From Tricholoma matsutake (taxonomy: Eukaryota; Basidiomycota; Agaricomycetes; Agaricales; Tricholomataceae), in assembly GCA_026075535.2 (NCBI GenBank), contig AP026543.1:9238001-9302000 (forward strand): a stretch of 64,000 nucleotides of DNA, in the 5' to 3' direction. The notes below the pieces were generated by a model that searched no databases, was not told the DNA's origin, and saw only the letters and a program-made list of their open reading frames with translations. Positions 22,972 to 34,275 of this stretch are shown here, in pieces (within the stretch, counting starts at the first letter, position 1; every line of letters starts with the position of its first letter). The position numbers and the translations under genes were made by a program.

Positions 22972-23359
22972 CCCATTACCTAATAAAATAAAAATGAAAT
23001 TTTATTATGTCGAATTACGCTACATTACACCAAATGACACTACACTTTGATAGCGTGAGAATTTTATTTTGCACGCATCAATATGTATGCACATGTACAA
23101 GTGCATCAGTAACAACAAAGTACAATATATGTAACATAGTATATTAACCCTAGATATATGCCTAGGGGACCCCAGTTGTGTTCTCTTAGGTATTCCACCT
23201 ATGCTTGTGGTGTGAACAGCCTATCTCAACAAACTCACCTATTAATAACCCCTCACATCAAAACCATCAGTTCCCCAATCATGTGCGTGGATCCTGCCCC
23301 CTTCTTGTAGAGAGAACCCACACAGTCTTAGCTAGCAGATAGTGGGTGTTGCCCTAACA
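22972..23359 (+). repeat. Remainder of the split G1 3' LTR
   Basis: Starts with the duplicated cccat of the G2 insertion and continues the LTR to its CCCTAACA end, followed by the G1 target duplication gtatc. A short stretch next to the insertion reads ataaaataaaaatgaaattttatt, slightly longer than in other copies. Confidence 0.93.
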
Positions 23360-24057
23360 GTATCTGGCCATGATTACTGATGTCCTACCCATGAAGCACC
23401 ATCCTCAGTCATGTATATAGTTATATATACAATTTTATATCCATGGATATATATATAGTAGAGCTCAATGAAGAGAAGGACCCCTCCTCCCTCATTAAGG
23501 GAGAATGCCCACTACAGCATAGGTAGCATCAGGAAAATCACACATTATTTTTCTAGCTTTATAAAGCCACTCCAAAGCTGAAAAAGGCACAAAGTTGAAA
23601 GTGGTATAGCTCGGGTCTAATTTTAGTAAAGTTGAGGTAATTTTAGCATCATTTTCGGTGGGAAAATCAACTTTCTGACTTTAAAATTTGGCCAAAAAAG
23701 TCAAAAAAAGTCAAAAAGTCAAAAATAATGTGTGATTTTCCTGATGTATGTAATTGCATATATACCAAAAAAAGTGAAGGGAAGGGGTGAAGCATGAGTG
23801 AAATAGTCTGCCCGTCAAGCTGTGGCGCGCGTTGATTAACCGTGGGAGGCGCGGTGTCCCCGAAGTGATGCGTATGTAAGCATAATAGTGTTTTGTTGAA
23901 GGCTGTGGACCTTTTACAGCCTTTTACATAATGTTGCCATATTATGCCATATTTGTATATTTCGGATGCTTCGAAGATGCTTCACGGCATTTCCGTTTTT
24001 GCGGTTAACTAAGTATGACATACGAGAGGTCGGGACCACATTGTTCTGCCATCACAG
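23360..24057. other. Intergenic between G1 and a hAT-like element
   Basis: The first bases are the gtatc duplication and the continuation of the sequence interrupted by G1. The rest is A/T-rich and holds the palindromic element at 23527-23746. No gene was seen. Confidence 0.5.
23527..23746. mobile_element. Short palindromic MITE, 220 bp
   Basis: The ends are near-perfect inverted repeats of about 28 bp beginning catcaggaaaatcacacat, with aaaagtc and agctttat blocks between. There is no ORF. The target duplication is not clear, so superfamily is open. Confidence 0.75.
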
Positions 24058-24065
24058 GTCGTAGG

Positions 24066-24883
24066 AGGACCCCTGAAAGCTCCGCCAAATCCGTGATCCA
24101 GATCGTCGTGATTTTTATCCGCACAGATTTTGGCGGTTTTTATCCGGAAATTGGCTCTGGCCCACAAATATGTCGATTTTTATCCGCACTATACCTCAGG
24201 CCTATGCGAAAATCTCTGAAATTTCTCCGCTGCGCGGCAAATTAAGCTATGTACGGCTAGACTAAGTAACTAGGTGTTTACTACAGTCAGAATATGAATA
24301 GTTGTACGTTTAAACTGTGACTAATGATGAATATCAATCGTCGATATTGTCAGGACATGCAATGTTTGCCCACCAGGAATTGCACGGAATTGCACCCCAA
24401 GAATGTGATCAAAAAGCTGAACAGGAATGTTGGAAACGGCGGCGATATTTGATGAGTCAGATACCCAGCAATGCTTCCCAGCTTTCCCACCAAATTTCGC
24501 GTACAAGCGGTAGGTATGCGAAGGCGATGGTGATGATGAACAGATTTCCCGTTTTAGCTTTTTTTTTCCAGAATACTTGTACGAATATGCCATAAACGTG
24601 AAGCTACTGCTACAAGTGCGCTGTAGTGTAGTAGTATGTAGTGCTGGTTATATTTTAGATCGGTACGTGGGGATGTTATAGGATCGAACCCAAGTGATGT
24701 ACTTTTTATCCGCATCTGCACCAGGCTATGTACCGGCCCGGCGATTTTTATCCGCACGTTTGCCTCTTACATTTTTCAAAAAATCCTCGGTTTTTATCCG
24801 CAAAGACCTAAGGGATTTTTGAAGTTTTGCCCAATTTTTATCCGCATCGGCCTCAGGGATTTGGCAGAGATTTCAGGGGTCCT
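24066..24883. mobile_element. Non-autonomous hAT-like element, 818 bp, next to P450-B start
   Basis: Perfect 8-bp target duplication gtcgtagg (24058-24065 and 24884-24891). Inverted ends aggacccctgaaa, extending imperfectly for about 33 bp as ctc(c/t)gccaaatcc. At least six copies of ttttatccgca lie in subterminal positions. No transposase is seen. The element ends 28 bp before the ATG of P450 copy B, so it has displaced or replaced that gene's promoter. Confidence 0.88.
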
Positions 24884-24911
24884 GTCGTAGGCTGTTGAAG
24901 TTATCTCACCG

Positions 24912-27595
24912 ATGTACTTACCCCCAGGCCCTCCCTTCTTATGCCGCTTAATTCTGCAAAGGCTACCGACATCGATTCTGTGCTACGGGATTGTCCGCCT
25001 ACTCATCGTTTATTTGAAAGTCGCAACTCCTACGTGGTTTGCTATCCTTATTACACTATCGACGCAATTGATTTTCCTCGTTGCGGCGGGCCGTTGGAAA
25101 CGGAATTTTGAGCAGCGTGATGCAGCAGCCAATGGAGCAATTTTGGTCCCGCAAGTCCAGGGAGGAGGTCTATCTAATATCTCCCTGATGATGAAGAATA
25201 GAGCATCAGGTTATCCGGGTAGGTGCTTTTAGCGAAGATCTTACAGCCCGGTAACATTTTCCGCAGGGGATACATTGGAGAAATGGCGTGAACAATATGG
25301 AGAGACTTACAATGTCGACCTTATCTCCGATTGTTTGGTGTGTTGTACTAAGTTTTTCCCCGCTGTAAAAAGCACTCACGCTGCTGATTAAAGTGGATCA
25401 CTTTCGAACCAGAACATGTCAAGGTAACAAATGTTGGATGATGTTTAGGTTGTGAAAATCATTGAACCATAACCATAGGCCATGCTGACCGCCCAATTTG
25501 ACACGTTCGAAAAGGGTAGACAATCTTTTCCGTTCTTGTACTTCTCAATGTTCAAAGTTGTTCCTGAGGGCCCTTGTTATACACCCAACTTCAAGATTTT
25601 TTGGGCACAGGCATGTTCAACTCAGATGGTATATCTCACAAAGTTTCCAACCATATTTCACTGATATTCTGACCTAGGTGACATGTGGAAGTGTGTTTTC
25701 TCATCCGACAATTGCTTGCCAACTGGCTGATATACAAGCTTCAGATTCCACCGTGGAATGACTCGTCCATTCTTCAGTAAAGAGCGGATCACTGATTTCG
25801 ACATTTTTGATCGCCATGCAAAGAATGCCATTGGACAAATCATCGATAGGCTCAAAGCAGGATACGCTGTTGATTTCCAAGTGCGGACCTCTACCATCAG
25901 CTAATTATTTCTAATCTGCCCGCCGGTAGGATGTAGCCTCACGCTTTACGATCGACTCGGCTACGGAATTCCTATTTGGTAGTGATATAGACACTCTGTC
26001 TGCCGGGCTCCCCTATCCTGCATCGTCTCCTCTCGCCAGTTCGGATGCATTCATGAATCACCCTTCAAATAAATTCGCCAGTGCTATTTTGGAATGTCTG
26101 TGTCAAACTCTGAATCGTGCGAATTATGGCTCCAGCTGGCCCCTGGCCGAGTTTTGGAAGAACAAGGTCAAACCTCACAGGAAGGTTGTCGACCAATTCA
26201 TCGAGCCCGTTTTGGTCGAGGCCTTGGCTAAACGAACAAAGGCAGCAGATTCCGGTAGAACGGCGTCGGACAAGCTGAGAACGGATGCAGACGAAGAGAC
26301 GTTGCTGAATCACTTGATAAACCAGACGCAAGGTTTTTCTCAGTTTAGTTTTTTCATAGATCAAACGCATACCCTTTTACCCGTCAGATATCCAGGTTTT
26401 GAAAGATGAAGTAAGTAACCCTCTAAATCATTTTTTTGGTTGGACTATGCTCATTCAAATCCATGCTCAGTTGCTTAATTTACTGCTAGCTGGACGAGAC
26501 ACGGTATGAGCCCATATCAACAATCATCTACATCCATGACTTATGCGCACTAGACAGCATCAACTTTGACATTCAGTATATATATGTTAACCCAACATCC
26601 TCATATCGCTCTACGCCTTCGGGAAGAGGTTCTTGGGAATGTCGGCCAGTCCAGGCCGACATTCGAACAGTTGAAAGATATGAAGTATTTGAGGGCATTT
26701 ATAAATGGTTCGTCCTATTATATTCAATCTATGATAAAGGCATAGTTTGAGAGGATAATTGAATAGAAACTCTGAGGTTATACCCTCCAGTGTGAGTACA
26801 TCACGACTTTTAGCATATGGCTCACTTCATATGATGACAGGCCGAACAACGGACGGTGCGCACCTTCCCTGCCACGTTATGGGGCCAGATACTAACTCTC
26901 CAACATTTCAGAACGTCAAATAAAGCAACAGTGTTTCCTTCAACTACGCCCGGACAGAAACCTTTCTATGTTCCAGCCAACAGGACGCAAGCTTCATGTT
27001 TCTTGAAGTGTTGGCGCCTCACCTTACGTCTTTTGCAGATGTGTATACAGCGTTCTCGTGATGCATCGCCGAACGGATTTGTGGGGCCCCGATGGTGGGT
27101 TTCTGTTATGCTCTGTACTATTTCATCATTCCCTAATTTGGAAATATTTTTAGCGCATGAGTTTGATCCAGACCGGTTTATCGATGAAAGACTGTATAAA
27201 TACCTTGTCCCCAATCCATTTATATTCCTACCCTTCAACGCGGGTCCGAGAATATGTCTGGGCCAGCAGGTAACCGTCTTCTACACTATTGGTTTATTGC
27301 TAGATTTATCAGCGACTACTCAGTTCGCATACAATGAAGTATCCTTCTTCCTCGTTCGTCTCCTCCAGAAATTTTCTGGGTTCACACTGGCAAGCGATGC
27401 ACAACCAGCTGACTCCCTCCCACCTGCTGAGTGGTCGAAGGGCAAGGGTCCAAAAGCGACAGACAAGGTGCGGCCAGCAATGCATCTTACGCTGTTCGTT
27501 AAGGTGCAGTACTTGATTATCCCACTCCGGTGCTACCTGTGCTGAGTGTCATGCACTAGGGAGGATTGTGGGTGAGAATGGAGGAGGCTCGCTGA
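24912..27595 (+). CDS. Cytochrome P450 monooxygenase, CYP63/CYP5037-like (copy B)
   Basis: Paralogue of copies A and C with the same exon pattern but clearly more diverged. The protein starts [13 protein letters not shown], then has a hydrophobic anchor. Spliced motifs: [12 protein letters not shown] (I-helix), [10 protein letters not shown] (ExxR), [28 protein letters not shown] (heme Cys), ending [11 protein letters not shown] at 27595. I followed every exon join and found no stop or frameshift, so it appears intact. The intron at 26987-27038 is GC-AG, as in the other copies. A transposon ends 28 bp before its ATG, so expression is doubtful or rewired. Substrate unknown. Confidence 0.85.
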
Positions 27596-28484
27596 CGTGA
27601 TAGATTGAGAGGCACGTATGAGATTCTTCCCGGCGGTTGGTAGCTCAAGTAGTCTGTTTCTCAACAGACTGTTACCAGGTGTCCAGACAGAACGATGTCC
27701 TCTAATGTCAGCGATAGCGTCCACGTGTTTCAACTGTGCATAATCTTGGCTAGCCGTGTGCAAGGTACAGAAGGACCACGACATATCAGACATCCCGTTC
27801 AGGACAAGAATTTGGTTAAACCTGAAAACAGCTCATGTATGCAAGTAGTTCCGAATAATGATAGAGCTGCTGGCAGCCTAGGCCTTTTCCGGCGAACCGC
27901 GGTCCCAAATGTTATAAATCTCCAGTCGATTTCTCGCCGCGCCGACGTACATGCCAGCTCTTCTGGACAAAGTTTTGGGCAACTCACCGTTATGAAGGCC
28001 CTGGTTGAAAAAATTAGCAATACAGAAGCACTAAGATATTTCCATCTCATCTGGCCACGGCTGTTCAATCTCTCTGGTTGATTCTGATACCACGACGCGT
28101 AAAACCATATCAGCTTCTCTCCAGTGCCTTGTAGCGTCCGAGAGCCGATGAGCGTCACACACTCAAAAACTGGCTACTATTGTCCGATCTGATATTTGTT
28201 CTTTCATACGCATTTCGGATCGGACATCATTTGAGGTATGTTTCTGGCATAAGTATCACATATTGGGATCGAAGTTATGTCTCATCATTCAAGTTAAGCA
28301 GACACTGCTGAGCGTATGCCGGGGGCCCTGTGATTCCCCAATCGCTTATGATATTCTCCCTATATTCCGGAGTTAGGGCTACCGTCGATTTGAGCACGGA
28401 AGGTCGACTGCCTACAGGAGACTAATAAAAGCGTTGTCCAAGTTCCACTGAAACCACTCTTCACTTACAAGTAAGCTCAACATA
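27596..28484. other. Intergenic, no gene seen
   Basis: Sequence between P450-B and the GST pseudogene. An open plus-strand stretch (27695-28081) has no recognisable domain and no matching copy in the window. The right end would hold the former GST promoter. Confidence 0.4.
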
Positions 28485-29330
28485 ATGATCCTCAAACTCC
28501 ACGGATCTAGCTCATCGATCGACCTGCACGATTCAGGGTCGTGACAGTGTGTTGTACGAGAAGAATATCCCTTTCGAGTTGGTTTCGATGGCTGTTTTGA
28601 AAGGCGAGCACAAGTCGCCCCAGAACATGCAGAAGCAGCCTTTCAACCAGATCCCTTACATCGTAAGGTGCCCCTGTGATCATCCAGTATGTGTTCGTTT
28701 GCAGACAAAATAGGGTGACGACGGTTTCATCATGTAACCATCTGTCACTGCCAAATAAGCCGACCAAAGCACCCCCCTCAATTCCTAGCTCCAAAGAGAA
28801 TACGCTATTCGAACAAGCCGCCTCCATCGAGCAGAACAACTTTGAGCCTTGCACAAACAAACTTGAAGCTGCTGTTGAGATCCTCATCATCATTAGTCAG
28901 GACCCTGGACTATCCCTACCGAGCCTTGATCCCAACCTGGGGGACATTTGAGGCCAAAAGGAAGGTGTGGCACCAAAAAAGGCCAGAAAAAATCCGGACA
29001 GGAATCGACCAAAAGTGTCCGGACAAGAAAACCTGTTTTCGGGATCAAGATGACACCCGATCAGACGAAAGTAACTGATCAAGACAACTTGAAGCTCGAT
29101 GCGTATGAAGTTATTCTCAGCAAGCAGAAATATCACGTCCAGCTTCGTGACACCACTCTCACCGACTTGTTCCATCTCCCTCATGGTGACATGCTGAAGC
29201 GGGATCATAACTGACAAATCTAGGCCTAATGTAGCGAGGTCTATCATGAGGTCGGCTAATAAACATGTTCATCAGGTGGTGAAACGACATCACCAGCAGG
29301 CCCTCATGGCATGCGGTCAAGGCAGTCAGT
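28485..29330 (+). pseudogene. Glutathione S-transferase relic (fungal phi-like/GTT type)
   Basis: Scattered in three frames are pieces of a cytosolic GST: start MILKLHGSS; VLYEKNIPFELVS with VLKGEHKSPQNMQKQPFNQ (thioredoxin-fold half); DDGFIM followed by a stop; SSKENTLFEQAASIEQNNFEP (start of the helical half); and NLKLDAYEVILSKQKY then TLTDLFHLPHGDML at 29090-29200. The segment after the initial LHGSS, where the catalytic Ser/Tyr should be, is short and garbled, and stops and frameshifts occur throughout. The gene is dead. It lies next to P450-B, a common detoxification pairing, though linkage alone does not show a shared pathway. Confidence 0.8.
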
Positions 29331-29740
29331 GTGACTGCCAGCATATACAACCTAAAGCATTGAATGTCCAAACCAAGATTGTGTTGGAGCTGAACGAGGG
29401 AAAGCGAGGTTTGGGATGATTTTTGCAGGACTCGTGTGGGCAGGAAATGTCGACGCAGGGTGCCAGGTGGAACGTAGACTTAGGTAGTGTGTTAGAACTT
29501 CCACAAGTGGGCTGTTGACTGAGAGCATGATGAGCCGTAACAGGATTCGACAACGATGAAGGAAAATGATGAGATGATGCTCGCGGAGTTAGGCTGTCTT
29601 CTCGTTAGAACAACGGGAGCTGGTTAACAAGACTATCTGTGACTCACTGTCAACACATACCATCCAGGATTACAAGACTCGTCGTGTATTCAGCCTATTG
29701 ATAACATAACTTGAGCTATCTGTGACGCTGCGGGCTTCAC
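29331..29740. other. Intergenic, no gene seen
   Basis: Region between the GST relic and the NADAR gene. No domain was recognised on either strand. It presumably includes the NADAR promoter. Confidence 0.4.
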
Positions 29741-30404
29741 ATGCCTCGCGCCATCAGTGGCAAAAATGCCATCGATGACTCGCCACACCGACATGAAGAC
29801 TACATGTTTTTCTGGACGACAAGCCACGTCAAGTAGGTTATTGCTGAAGGGTTCAATATATTCCCAAACCTGACTCCACGTCACCAGTGGATGGGCGTCA
29901 CAGTGGTACCCTGCACCATTCACCGCGCAGATCACAATCTCAGAAGTCGATGAAACGCATCAATTCCCGACGACGGAGCACTGGATGATGCTCCAGAAAG
30001 CACTCTTGTTCAATGACTTTGAGGTGGCGCGCAATGTCCTCGATGTCACATCTACGGGAAAACAGGCCATGTCGAATGTTAAGGCCCTCGGACGGAAGGT
30101 TAAGAATTTCGAAGACGTGGTGTGGAAGAGACGTCGGGAACAGATCGTTTTGGAGGGAAATTTGTTGAAATTCAGGCAGAATAGGGAGTTAAAGGAGAAG
30201 TTGTTAGGCACTGGGGAAAAGATGATCGTGGAGGCTAGTCCGAGAGATCGGATTTGGGGAATCGGGTTTGGAGAGAAGAATGCGCTGGAACGCTTTGATA
30301 GTTGGGGATTGAATCTTCTTGGAAAGACCTTGGTGCAAGTTAGAAAAATGCTCAGAGAAGAGGGTGCAAGCGGCCAGGACGTCGACGTTAACGTTGCCGA
30401 CTGA
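29741..30404 (+). CDS. NADAR/YbiA-like domain protein
   Basis: Small protein of about 202 residues; exon 1 29741-29832, intron 29833-29887 (55 nt, GT-AG), exon 2 29888-30404. The join restores DYMFFWTTSHVNGWASQWYP, the characteristic start of the NADAR (DUF1768, YbiA-like) fold. FPTTEHWMMLQKALLF then carries the conserved Glu-His-Trp motif, and WGIGFGEKNALE and WGLNLLGKTLVQVR complete the domain at residues 25-185. Known family members are N-glycosidases acting on riboflavin intermediates or on ADP-ribose modifications; which applies in fungi is not known. The ATG gives an open frame without upstream stop. It overlaps no neighbour and appears intact. Confidence 0.85.
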
Positions 30405-30666
30405 ATCGTTTACATAAATTGCCCAGTTGTCCATCTCACCAGCAAACCAAATGAATACTACTTGAAAGTTGTCCTTCAGCTAAAAAATGTCACCGGTCTA
30501 CGTGTAAGTATGCGATAGTGAGGTACTCATAGATTACATTGGCTTGGAAACTAGGTGAGTTTTAGGGAGGAATATAACTTATGTGGAAGAGGGTAGATAT
30601 AGTCACATCCACGACAAGCAAATCAAATCGAAAGCAACCCACGGATACCCATGTATATACAAAAAG

Positions 30667-33600
30667 CTACAGTTTGACAGCATCAGGATACAACTCGCTC
30701 GCCGCCTTCTCAGCTTCAGCTTCAGCTTCTCCCAAAGGACCAGCAGGCTTAAGCCTAACTTGTTGTTCGTCCGTATCGCTGGCGCTTGAGGTAGCAGTAG
30801 AGCTACTGGTCGACGATGTTGCAGAGCTAGAACTTGAGCTCGAGCTGTCACCATCTGATACAGCGCTAGACTCCCTCGCGATAACTGAGCTAATCTCTTT
30901 GACGTCCACAGGTGGCAGGGGATCCTTCAGGGCTGCACTCTTAGCGTCGTTAACATTGTTACCCTCGAATACATTGCGTCCAGGTTCCGCCTTTCCCTCC
31001 GCGATAGAAGTATGTTCTTCTTTTGATTTGTCAGCCTGTTCGATATCTGGGACTACGACAAGCGGTCGACCATCGTTTTCCCCGCCAATCGTGGCGACTG
31101 GGATGTCTGACTTCTGCGGTGTTGAGGCCATGAAGCCTTGATACTGAGAATACTGCGTGAAGTCCGTCAGATGGGTGCATATGAGGCACAAACGAGATAA
31201 CGTACATTATCAGGGAAGTCATTACTAGAATTCGACCATTAGATTAAAGCGGGAGATAAGTCAAAGAAAACAGTCTCACCAAGAGAAATCCCATGTTTTA
31301 AGCCACTTCGCGTTATTGCACTTCGCCTTGGTCCATTGCGATCCATACGCAAGGGGGCTGAAATGCGAAAAGTTCCAGATGGCAAGGATGATAAACACTG
31401 CGGCAATTTGCAACCTGACACGAGGACGGAGTGTTGATGTGACAAGGTCAAACGCGCTACAGCACAGAAGGACGGCGAAATATAGTGCAGGGAAATAGTG
31501 GTGCAGGAAGAGCTGGCGGTTCATGAGGAAGAAGGGGAAGTAGTGCAGACTCCAGCCTATGAAGAGGAAGCCACAAAGCGAGTCGTATTTGACTACTTTG
31601 GCTACATGGGTAGGTGTTTAGTCACAAGATGAATGGTGGAACATATTTGGTCAGACTTACTGTTGTCGAAGTCTCTGTATCCTCGCTGTGCGCGAAGGAT
31701 GAGGAATCCGCGGACTAACATGTATGCAAGCACGGAAAAGGAACTAAGATACCAAACTAAAGGGTTCCCGATAAGATATATCTGACGATGATCCTTGACC
31801 CAGAAGTTCTATATAGCAAACACGTCAGTATGTGAGTACCGAGTACTATGCTTGCGCCTTACGATACCGCGAAGAAGACGAGGCCAAGCATCAGGACGGG
31901 AGTCGTACGTGTGTCTGTCAGTCAAGCCTGCATTCGTCGTCCACATAACTTGCTGCAGCTCAAGGAATTTTGATAAAAACCCCGGAAGCTTATAATTGAC
32001 CTTCGGTGAATTAGGGGGTACTAGCCGAAGATAAGTCAACTCGAGCACCACCTTCATCAACGAACCAAGGAAATCGACTTACGCGCTCCGTGCCTAGCCG
32101 TCTCTATGAACCATAATGAGTTTAGCTTCGGCGAGTTTTTATTGCAGGTAACCTCCTGCTGTTCGTATCCCCAGTTCGGCAGTTTCACCTTATGCGAGAA
32201 AAGATAGCAACCTGTTAGTGCATGCCTTAGGCGGAACACCGTCCTCAACGTTCGCAGCCGCTTAGGCGATTCTTTGTCTCTCTTGTCGCCCCTCTCAATC
32301 TCCACGAACCAGTCATCATTCGCATCCCCCGCGTACCCAGGCATTCCGTATGCGGATACTTCATTCTGGAAGTCGACATCAGATACGGGCGGCCGGATAT
32401 CGTGCGAATGGAGGTGCTTCTCGGTTGCAATGTGCCGAAGTTTGATGCGCATACCGGGCGTAATATACTGAATCGTCGAGTTCAGATAATCGTGTTCGGG
32501 GACGCCGTCAAGAGTTACGTTGTGGATACGCCAGTCGTTGTTGCTGTCGCGATGAGGATATAGGGTGATCTGTTGCTCTGTAGACGGACGGGGTATTACA
32601 TATGTTAGATAAAGAAAAGCAATCCGTACGTTTGCTACCACCAGGGTAGGTATGCGGATGTGAATGCAAGTAACCGCCCTGGGTATTGACGTGGCGAAGT
32701 GTGATCTCAGAGCCGATAGCGACGTCTAGAAAGTTGTATCAACTAGCAACCAAAGCGGAGCGAGAGTAATTGACGAACCGGCAAAAGTGTCCGCCATAGC
32801 TCTGCCGCCAAGAGTGTGCTGGAATTCAGAGCTCATGAATCCATCGCCATCTCCAGAGTTTTCCAAAATCAGGAAATGGATCTGGAAAATGGCCATATAG
32901 AACATGATCGGAACTACGATCAAGCATAAAGCGCGCGCGATGAAGTGTCTGGCGAATAACCGTGGAGGGACTCGCAGGTCGCCTAGCAGATTCCAGAGTT
33001 GATATATCGTGTTGAAGCCGATCGTGGCGATAGTAAACAACCCGACCCACTTGCAACTGACAACCGCACCAAGCGAGAGGCCAGTTAATGTCAGCCAGGT
33101 CCACCAGGATGAGGTGAAGGGTTGATGCTTGTCCTCGTTGGAGAAACCACACCAGAGAAAAACTGTGAGCGCGGTGAAGAACACTAGCGGGGAGTCGAGA
33201 AGGATGTGTCTGGATTGTGTAACGAGGCCGTTTTCGAACGTAATGAATAGAGATGCTAAAAGAGCGGCGGTGGCGCGACAGTCGAGAGCGCGTAGCGTAA
33301 GGTAGGAAAGAGGAACGGTTGCGACGCCCAGCATCGCTGGCACCATCCGCATCGCAACATATGGTACGTGCTCATAAATTCTGTCATTTGCCGTGAGGGC
33401 GACAATGGTTGAAAGATAGCGATAACTTACTTTCCAATATCCTTAAAATCAAACTGGCCATCGTAGCCAAACAGGAATGCGGCCAGTGTGATCAACAATT
33501 TGGCCAAGGGAGGATGCACATCGACATAATACTGTGTCTTGATGTATTTCGAAGCGAATTTGCCGAAATGTACCTCATCGAAACTAACGTCGAAAATAAA

Positions 33601-33913
33601 ACCAACAATAGAGCAGGGACCAAAACACTCACACGACGCTATTCGGTTTCGATAGTCGGAACAGCCGTACCCCACAAGCCACTATCACTATGAAAAACAA
33701 CAACCTCCACTCTCCACTAGTCATGTTCAGGCCCCCCGGTGGATAGTTTTTTGTTCGCCCAGGTGCAAACCCTTTCGAGGCCGCCGCCCGGCGCGCATCT
33801 GCGTCCAAATAGTCCTCTTTTGGGTACGGAAATCGCTGAGAAGTTATGGGTGCCGCGTGTGCGACTCCTGGTGGAGGTGATGCCGGCCGTCTTGCTCTGA
33901 AATTACCAGACAT
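30667..33913 (-). CDS. Dolichyl-phosphate-mannose protein O-mannosyltransferase (PMT, GT39)
   Basis: Multi-spanning ER enzyme that moves mannose from dolichyl-phosphate-mannose to Ser/Thr of secretory proteins. Exon 1 (from the 33913 ATG) encodes a cytosolic N-terminus and the first membrane segment. After an intron comes loop 1 with the catalytic [14 protein letters not shown] and [13 protein letters not shown] (about 33420-33590), then several membrane helices. [13 protein letters not shown] leads into the luminal MIR repeats (32057-32720: [33 protein letters not shown]). The C-terminal membrane half carries [14 protein letters not shown] and [12 protein letters not shown]. The last exon adds a Ser/Asp-rich cytosolic tail ending LYPDAVKL. 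Loop 1 resembles the PMT1/PMT4 groups more than PMT2, but I cannot fix the subfamily. About ten exons, no break seen. Confidence 0.9.
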
Positions 33914-34275
33914 GAGTCTGGTATGAAATTAGAGAAGTTGGGCCTAGTATTAAGTGATTGTCTACGGAGGTTGGCTGCTTGTAGTCGAAAAAGTTGAGAG
34001 ATTGCTCGACCAGTTAATTGTATTGACGTGTCTTGCGAGTTCCCTAATAAGGAAATCGGGAGAGCTGCGCAACTCCTTGCACAGGAAATGAGATGGTCAA
34101 ATTTCTCGATGGGAACGCATATATGGATACAACAAGACATGATACAACTATAACATAACCTCAAAGCAATAAGAAACCTACATAAGATTGGAAATGAGCG
34201 CGATGACTCGACACGAAGACTCGATGTTTCCCCCTCTAGTGCTGGGTCTATCTTTCTACTCCCGGTTGTGACGAC
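33914..34275. other. Intergenic upstream of the PMT gene
   Basis: About 360 bp between the PMT start codon and the end of the hydrolase relic, on the same strand. It probably holds the PMT promoter. No gene was seen. Confidence 0.5.

Larger units (their letters stand above)
8184..23359 (+). mobile_element. Chromodomain Ty3/gypsy retrotransposon G1, with nested insertions
   Basis: Complete but dead element bounded by TGTTAG...CTAACA LTR ends and the 5-bp target duplication gtatc (8179-8183 and 23360-23364). Order: 5' LTR, leader, gag with CCHC knuckle, protease, reverse transcriptase, RNase H, integrase, chromodomain, polypurine tract, 3' LTR. Three later insertions interrupt it: 11919-12746, 14067-16638 and G2 (17364-22971). 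Subtracting these and their target duplications leaves about 6.15 kb, close to the 6.2 kb of sister copy G4. Pol carries many TGA stops, gag has a 13-bp tandem duplication causing a frameshift, and about 95 bp of reverse transcriptase near 11420 are deleted. Confidence 0.95.

Noticed and set aside
28140..28420. A 5S rRNA or other RNA gene upstream of the GST relic
   Set aside because: A short taagc-like stretch recalled 5S, but flanking positions do not match and no pol III boxes were found.
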